From Flavobacteriaceae bacterium (GTDB taxonomy: Bacteria; Bacteroidota; Bacteroidia; Flavobacteriales; Flavobacteriaceae): a stretch of 10,826 nucleotides of DNA. A model generated the notes under the pieces. The model was not told where the DNA came from. It searched no databases and saw only the letters and a list, made by a program, of their open reading frames with translations. Both the position numbers and the translations under genes were made by a program. Positions 7,045 through 10,826 of the stretch are shown one piece after another (position 1 is the first letter of the stretch; the number at the start of each line of letters is the position of its first letter). The stretch is from contig DAOVTF010000035.1 of NCBI GenBank assembly GCA_030633225.1, positions 1 to 10,826 of the forward strand, in the 5' to 3' direction.

Positions 7045-8325
7045 TCAATCTTTAATCACATTCATTCCTTGCCAGGAAATATTGATATCATTATGTACTT
7101 GTTCTTCCATATCTTCACTTGAATCAAATCTTTTTTCTTTAGGAATTGCTGTAGAAACATATTCTAATTGATTAATAAAAAACACTTGCCCTATCTTTAA
7201 ATTGGCTTGTTCATTTTCACTAAACAGATGGCTCTTTTTAAGTGAAATTGTTGCATCCCATCTAAATAATTTTGGATACCATTTATCTTTATATTTTTGA
7301 TAGCTAACTGTATTTCTAAACTTTGGGTTACTAACACTTAAGCCTACAAGAAAAATTATTGGTTTTGCTAAAACCGGAACTGTAAGTACACCAGATCCTT
7401 CAATTAAAGCAATCGCATAATCGCCTTTGCTGATTAAAACTGTGCCTTGATCTTTGACCGATTCAATTTTTTTTAATGCTTTATAATGAATTGTTACCAA
7501 AATATCACCATTAAAATACTTTTCATCGCCAAAAGTATATTCATATTTTTTGAAGTGTTTGGGGTTTAGAAAGTTGTTGTTTGAAGAACCATTTCTTATG
7601 TCGGCCATATTAATAATAGTTTCGGGCCCTCCCATGTTCATATCTCTATCAAAATCGAAATCATCTTCAAAAATTTCTCCTTTCTTTTTAGCCTTCTTTT
7701 TAGCTTTCTTTGTTTCTTTTTCAATTCTTTTATCTATCCACTTCCGCATAAATTGAAAATTTTGTAAATTTTCAGTAGGTTTATACAAAAGTAATTGATG
7801 TTGATTCTTTGATGAATCTCCAGTTGCAGTATAGTGGGTTTTAAAAACCCCTTCTTTTTTACTTATAGTTTGATTGTTTTCAATTAATTTTTCACGATAA
7901 TAAGCAATCGTTTGAAACGGATCTTGTTGATAATTCTTATCAATATTTTCCAAAGCATTTTTGATATAATCTAAGGGGCTTAACTTACTAAGAATAACTT
8001 CGTCTAAAACTTCGTTGCTTGGTTGTAGTTCAATTTTTAATTCGCTTAATGCTGAAGTTATTGGTAATTCGTAATTATTAAACCCAATAAAACTAATTTG
8101 AATAGTATCATTTCGTTTTGAATCTGGAATATAAAAATCAAATTCACCATTCTCATTACTAAGAGTACCCATTGGATAATTTTTTAAAGTAACTGAAGCA
8201 AAAGGCAAAGGGAGATTGTCTTCTTTATTTGTAATTACACCTGACACCACACTTTTGTTTTGAGAAAAAGCAGACGAATAAATTAGAATAAAAAAAACAA
8301 AATATGGTGTAATTAATTTTTGCAT
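7045..8325 (-). CDS. Exported protein with carboxypeptidase-regulatory-like domain, paralogue B
   Basis: Exported protein of unknown function, 426 residues from the ATG at 8325-8323. The frame is open to an earlier ATG at 8400, but that start would sit at the hairpin ending the upstream gene and would put 25 non-signal residues before the signal peptide. The chosen Met gives exactly the same Met-to-SQNKS spacing as paralogue A. Counted by hand without gaps, the first 198 residues are about 58 percent identical between A and B (114 identities), and the C-terminal half is similarly close. Layout matches A: signal peptide 1-21, regulatory-like beta domain about 24-112, YYREK, NQHQLLLY, basic (200-215) then acidic (217-228) stretches, ISYQKY-like and WYPKLF words, and the VHNDINISW end block. 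B is longer mainly by six residues around the charged segment. It ends in TGA. The pair arose by tandem duplication. Confidence 0.85.
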   Translation of the reverse strand: MQKLITPYFVFFILIYSSAFSQNKSVVSGVITNKEDNLPLPFASVTLKNYPMGTLSNENGEFDFYIPDSKRNDTIQISFIGFNNYELPITSALSELKIELQPSNEVLDEVILSKLSPLDYIKNALENIDKNYQQDPFQTIAYYREKLIENNQTISKKEGVFKTHYTATGDSSKNQHQLLLYKPTENLQNFQFMRKWIDKRIEKETKKAKKKAKKKGEIFEDDFDFDRDMNMGGPETIINMADIRNGSSNNNFLNPKHFKKYEYTFGDEKYFNGDILVTIHYKALKKIESVKDQGTVLISKGDYAIALIEGSGVLTVPVLAKPIIFLVGLSVSNPKFRNTVSYQKYKDKWYPKLFRWDATISLKKSHLFSENEQANLKIGQVFFINQLEYVSTAIPKEKRFDSSEDMEEQVHNDINISWQGMNVIKD

Positions 8326-8345
8326 TAATCTTTTAGTAATTTGAC

Positions 8346-8374
8346 GAAACATAAACCGACAAGTTACAAACAAA
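8346..8374 (-). promoter_or_regulatory. Candidate promoter for the paralogue pair
   Basis: On the minus strand TTTG (8374-8371) is followed after 17 bases by TATGTTTC (8353-8346), one mismatch from TAnnTTTG. The start point near 8339 would leave a short leader of about 14 bases before the ATG at 8325. The -33 element overlaps the T-rich tail of the upstream terminator. It supports the shorter start of paralogue B, since an ATG at 8400 would lie upstream of it. Confidence 0.35.
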
Positions 8375-8399
8375 ACTGGGTTTGAAAAACTCAAACCCA
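8362..8399 (-). terminator. Intrinsic terminator of the family 18 hydrolase gene
   Basis: On the minus strand a nine-pair stem TGGGTTTGA (8399-8391) and TCAAACCCA (8385-8377) encloses a five-base loop and is followed by the T-rich tail GTTTTGTTTG. It starts 26 bases after the hydrolase stop codon. This is the best terminator in the window and separates the hydrolase from the paralogue pair. Confidence 0.75.
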
Positions 8400-8425
8400 A
8401 TTATCAAATAAAAAAATAATATATT

Positions 8426-9880
8426 TTAATTAGATTTCATCACTTTAAAAGATCCTTGTTTTCCATTGTCATCTTCAATCTTTATAAAATAAAAACCATT
8501 GACTAAACTACTAATATCAATTTTGTTTTGATGCTTAATTATTTTAAGTTTTTGTCCGTAACTATTAAAGACTGATATTTTTTCAATTTTAATTGAATTT
8601 GGATTTTTAATTTTTAACAGGCCATTTGTAGGATTTGGATAAAGATGAACATTTTGCTTTAAAAAATTATTATCAACTGTAAGTGATCCATTGAATTTTT
8701 TATTAATTAAATCCCATAATTCATTTTTGTTTCCATCATAATTTAAAGCCCAAATTCCAATACCACCTAAATTTTCTGTTAAAGCTAAATCGTATTTTTT
8801 AGCTATACTAGGTTCATTATCTTGCCAAACCTGATTCCAACCTCCTGAGTTCCATTTAAACCAAGGTGTTTGAGAATCATTATCCCAAATAAATCCACCA
8901 TTGTTTGCAGCATTAGTTACTGCAGTTCTATAAAATGTTGAGCCAACATAAGAAGTTATAGAAGAGCCAGGTGAGCTCGTTGTTGTTTTCCAATGCTTTC
9001 CGTAATACGGAACACCAAGAATAAGTTTTTCAGAAAAATTAGACTTTGCTACAGCATAATCACTATTAAGAGTTTTTGTAACACAAATTCCTCCACTTGG
9101 ATGTGTTAATGGAGAAACTGCGCCGGTATTAGAACTCCAGCTTCCATTATAATCATAGGCCATAACAATAAGATGATCAACATTTTGCGCTAAACCATTT
9201 AGATCCCAATCATTACTCCAATTTACTGCCGGACCATCAAAAGATACTTCTTTACCGGGTAGTTGGGTATGAATATACGAAGTTAGATCAGCCATAAAGC
9301 CATTCACAACATTTCCCTCATCTGTATTATACATAGCTTCAAAATCAATATTGACGCCATCTAAATTGTATGTTACTATTGTGTTTTTAATACTGTTAAA
9401 AAGGTTATTTTTTACTGTTGAATTGGTCATTAAAATCCTAGCTTGATCTTTGGGAGAAACAATTCCATCAAAATTTGTCACAGCCATAATAACTTTGGTA
9501 CCATCATTATGAGAGGCATTTATCACATCTGTCCATGGCCAACCTGACGGAAGTTTTAAACTACCATCGCTTTTTGCAAAAAAATCAAAACAAGCAATGT
9601 GAGTTAGAAGATCATAATGCATATTTGAATGAGCACCAGAAGAATATTCCCAATATGGTAAAAACCCAAAAACTATTTTAGACAAGTCTTTTTTCTGACT
9701 TTTTTGTAATGGAATAATTCCTTTTCCATTTACATCAAATTTACTTACTATCTTCTCTTTTAAACCAAATTCAACTTTGTGTTCTTCGTGAATTCCTATC
9801 CTAATTTTATCTTGAGAATGAAGATTTTTTGTAATTAATAAGCTTAATAATATTAATGAATAGAGTAGTATTTTTTTCAT
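8426..9880 (-). CDS. Secreted glycoside hydrolase family 18 protein with T9SS sorting domain
   Basis: Secreted hydrolase of beta-1,4-linked N-acetylglucosamine polymers: chitin, or peptidoglycan as in SleL/YaaH-type members. The 484-residue protein has a signal peptide (1-22), a linker, a family 18 TIM barrel (about 68-397) and a type A T9SS C-terminal domain (about 410-484; starts LYPNPTNG, contains ISVFNSYGQ and LVNGFYFIKI). The catalytic motif is DGVNIDFE (174-181): acid Glu181 and the assisting Asp179 are present, while the middle Asp of DxxDxDxE is Asn177. That substitution occurs in the SleL-like branch and need not abolish activity. Other family marks are MAYDYNG (240-246), GVPYYGKHW (289-297) and IGIWALNYDG (374-383). 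The gene is monocistronic: 132 bases lie upstream and a terminator follows. The sorting tail sends it through the outer membrane to the surface or medium. No chitin-binding or LysM module is visible, so the substrate remains open. Confidence 0.93.
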   Translation of the reverse strand: MKKILLYSLILLSLLITKNLHSQDKIRIGIHEEHKVEFGLKEKIVSKFDVNGKGIIPLQKSQKKDLSKIVFGFLPYWEYSSGAHSNMHYDLLTHIACFDFFAKSDGSLKLPSGWPWTDVINASHNDGTKVIMAVTNFDGIVSPKDQARILMTNSTVKNNLFNSIKNTIVTYNLDGVNIDFEAMYNTDEGNVVNGFMADLTSYIHTQLPGKEVSFDGPAVNWSNDWDLNGLAQNVDHLIVMAYDYNGSWSSNTGAVSPLTHPSGGICVTKTLNSDYAVAKSNFSEKLILGVPYYGKHWKTTTSSPGSSITSYVGSTFYRTAVTNAANNGGFIWDNDSQTPWFKWNSGGWNQVWQDNEPSIAKKYDLALTENLGGIGIWALNYDGNKNELWDLINKKFNGSLTVDNNFLKQNVHLYPNPTNGLLKIKNPNSIKIEKISVFNSYGQKLKIIKHQNKIDISSLVNGFYFIKIEDDNGKQGSFKVMKSN

Positions 9881-10012
9881 ATATCTTGAATTAAATAAAC
9901 ATTCTTGCTAAGAGATTATTTTATATTAAAAACGGCAAAAAAATGCATCAAAAAACATGTTTTAGTTAACATCAGTAAATATATGAAATAGAATAGGATT
10001 AAAAAAGCAGAA

Positions 10013-10363
10013 TCATTCTCGTTTGATCAATAAATAATAATCATTTTCTAACTTTAAATAACCTTGATTGTAAACATAATAATATACATTACCAGTTTTT
10101 GTAGTATAGATAGAAGTGAAAGTATTAAAATCAAAATTATGATCTATTAATTTTGTTCGTGTGACTTTTGTTTTCCCTGAAGTATTTAATTCTGTTAAAA
10201 TTTTGTGATTTTTTCGAAGTCTGTTATTGGTATTTCTAATTAGATTTTTATTGTCTTTATTAATATTATTATTGTAAGCATTCCGACAATAGTCGTTGCA
10301 AAACTTCTTATCGCTTCTCCCTTTTATTGGTTCATTACATTCTAAACAATTTTGAATACTCAT
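10013..10363 (-). CDS. Small zinc-ribbon protein of unknown function
   Basis: Cytoplasmic 116-residue protein with no signal peptide or membrane span. Four cysteines (Cys6, Cys9, Cys22, Cys26) in CLEC and FCNDYC form a C-x2-C-x12-C-x3-C zinc site of the DUF2116-like kind. Then comes an Asn/Lys-rich, probably helical segment (about 27-60), a basic stretch (63-72) and a C-terminal part with many Tyr residues (about 80-114). I recall similar short proteins in many Flavobacteriaceae, usually annotated as hypothetical. The zinc knuckle and high positive charge would fit binding to nucleic acid, which is inference only. It is transcribed divergently from ssb with 209 bases between the starts. Its stop is TGA. 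That it is a real gene is supported by the intact cysteine motif, the good promoter and the lack of a competing frame. Confidence 0.85.
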   Translation of the reverse strand: MSIQNCLECNEPIKGRSDKKFCNDYCRNAYNNNINKDNKNLIRNTNNRLRKNHKILTELNTSGKTKVTRTKLIDHNFDFNTFTSIYTTKTGNVYYYVYNQGYLKLENDYYLLIKRE

Positions 10364-10386
10364 AAAATAAACATTTAATTATCAAA

Positions 10387-10394
10387 CAAATATA
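10387..10394 (-). promoter_or_regulatory. -7 element for the zinc-ribbon gene
   Basis: TATATTTG on the minus strand is an exact TAnnTTTG match 23 bases before the ATG. The upstream element is poor: at 18 bases spacing there is TTTA (10416-10413) rather than TTTG, and it lies inside the palindrome at 10407-10418. A start point near 10380 gives a leader of about 16 bases. Confidence 0.45.
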
Positions 10395-10406
10395 ATTAAA
10401 ATTATC

Positions 10407-10418
10407 CGTTTATAAACG
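10407..10418. promoter_or_regulatory. 12-base perfect palindrome at the -33 position, possible operator
   Basis: CGTTTATAAACG is its own reverse complement and covers the expected -33 region of the leftward zinc-ribbon promoter in the intergenic region shared with ssb. A dimeric repressor bound here could block that promoter. No second copy is visible in the window, so it may be chance. Confidence 0.3.
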
Positions 10419-10541
10419 ACTACATTCAATTACATACGAAAGTAATTGTTTAGCAACCGAATCAAAAGAGTATCCTGTTTCATCTTTGCAGAGACAAATC
10501 AAACCAATGTGTTGTGATTTAAAATTTATTATTAATCAAGT

Positions 10542-10555
10542 CTGAAAAATTTCAG
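10542..10555. repeat. Short inverted repeat in the ssb leader
   Basis: CTGAAA (10542-10547) and TTTCAG (10550-10555) are exact inverted copies separated by AA, ending 17 bases before the ssb ATG. It might act as an operator or a weak leader hairpin near the ribosome site; with a two-base gap it is a poor RNA hairpin. Confidence 0.35.
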
Positions 10556-10572
10556 GCATAAATTAAAAGAAT

Positions 10573-10826
10573 ATGAATAATTTAAGAAACAGAGTGCAAT
10601 TAATTGGAAACTTAGGAAAAAATCCTGAAATCAAAACATTAGAATCTGGAACAAAACTAGCTAAGTTTTCTATAGCTACAAATGAAACTTATAAAAATGC
10701 AAAAGGAGATAAAGTAACAGATACGGAATGGCATAATATAATTGCATGGAATAAAACAGCTGAACTCGCTGAAATGTTTTTAGAAAAAGGAAAAGAAGTT
10801 GCCATTGAAGGGAAATTAACCACAAG
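10573..10826 (+). CDS. ssb: Single-stranded DNA-binding protein, N-terminal 84 residues (cut by right edge)
   Basis: Binds and protects single-stranded DNA during replication, recombination and repair. Translated from the ATG at 10573, the frame is open to the right edge. The OB-fold hallmarks are in order: NRVQLIGNLGKNPE (residues 6-19), AKFSIATNE (31-39), TEWHNIIAWNKTAE (53-66), the helix before FLEKGKEV, and AIEGKLT. It starts MNNLRNRVQLIGNLG and so resembles the shorter SSB paralogue that many Flavobacteriaceae carry beside the main SSB; length and acidic C-terminal tip are outside the window, so that assignment is tentative. There is no Shine-Dalgarno sequence, only A-rich DNA before the ATG, as usual in this phylum. 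The best promoter match is CATCTTTG (10481-10488), one base off the -7 consensus and without a good -33 partner, implying a leader of about 80 bases. Confidence 0.94.
   Translation, partial: MNNLRNRVQLIGNLGKNPEIKTLESGTKLAKFSIATNETYKNAKGDKVTDTEWHNIIAWNKTAELAEMFLEKGKEVAIEGKLTT

Noticed and set aside
5699..8325. Reading the paralogue pair as TonB-dependent receptors because of the N-terminal domain
   Set aside because: No plug domain or outer-membrane barrel follows; both proteins end after about 420 residues.
8326..8400. N-terminal extension of paralogue B by 25 residues
   Set aside because: It would start inside a terminator hairpin, precede the signal peptide and has no counterpart in paralogue A.
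9881..10012. Promoter or small gene in the 132 bases upstream of the family 18 hydrolase
   Set aside because: Only partial matches to the promoter consensus (TTTG followed 17 bases later by TAATCTCT) and no open frame of note.
9995..10016. Possible terminator of the zinc-ribbon gene (AGAA/TTCT with T6 on the minus strand)
   Set aside because: The stem has only four AT-rich pairs and overlaps the stop codon; too weak to call.
1..10826. Defence system, phage remnant, CRISPR array or transposase
   Set aside because: All sizeable frames are accounted for by housekeeping or envelope genes, and no array of spaced direct repeats or integrase-like motif is visible.

Overview
The window looks like ordinary chromosome from a member of the Bacteroidota, most likely the family Flavobacteriaceae. 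The evidence is a very AT-rich sequence, starts without Shine-Dalgarno sequences, several matches to the Bacteroidota promoter pattern (TTG, 17-23 bases, then TAnnTTTG), and a glycosidase ending in a type IX secretion (T9SS) type A sorting domain. Tandem carboxypeptidase-regulatory-like surface proteins and the style of the phosphoglycerate kinase fit the same group.

Layout: seven genes read leftward (minus strand) and one rightward. From the left edge they are: the first 309 codons of phosphoglycerate kinase (pgk, 1-928); a membrane-embedded M28 zinc peptidase with about nine membrane spans (1017-3356); a 276-base gap holding a cluster of four palindromes or hairpins; an S9 prolyl-oligopeptidase-type lipoprotein (3633-5543); two tandem paralogues with an N-terminal carboxypeptidase-regulatory-like domain (5699-6961 and 7045-8325); a family 18 glycoside hydrolase with a T9SS tail (8426-9880); and a 116-residue zinc-ribbon protein (10013-10363). 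A single-stranded DNA-binding protein (ssb, from 10573, cut by the right edge) diverges from the zinc-ribbon gene across a 209-base shared promoter region.

The genes do not form one pathway. pgk is core glycolysis and ssb is replication or repair. The five genes between the pgk and zinc-ribbon genes all encode envelope or secreted proteins: two peptidases, two paralogous exported proteins of unknown role, and a secreted glycan hydrolase. This fits a bacterium that breaks down protein and amino-sugar polymers, but joint action is inference. The hydrolase ends in a good intrinsic terminator and the next gene seems to have its own promoter, so the leftward genes are probably several transcription units.

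I found no phage, CRISPR, toxin-antitoxin, transposase, tRNA or rRNA sequence. The points most worth a second look are the palindrome cluster at 3460-3624, the uncharacterised paralogue pair, and the zinc-ribbon gene opposite ssb.
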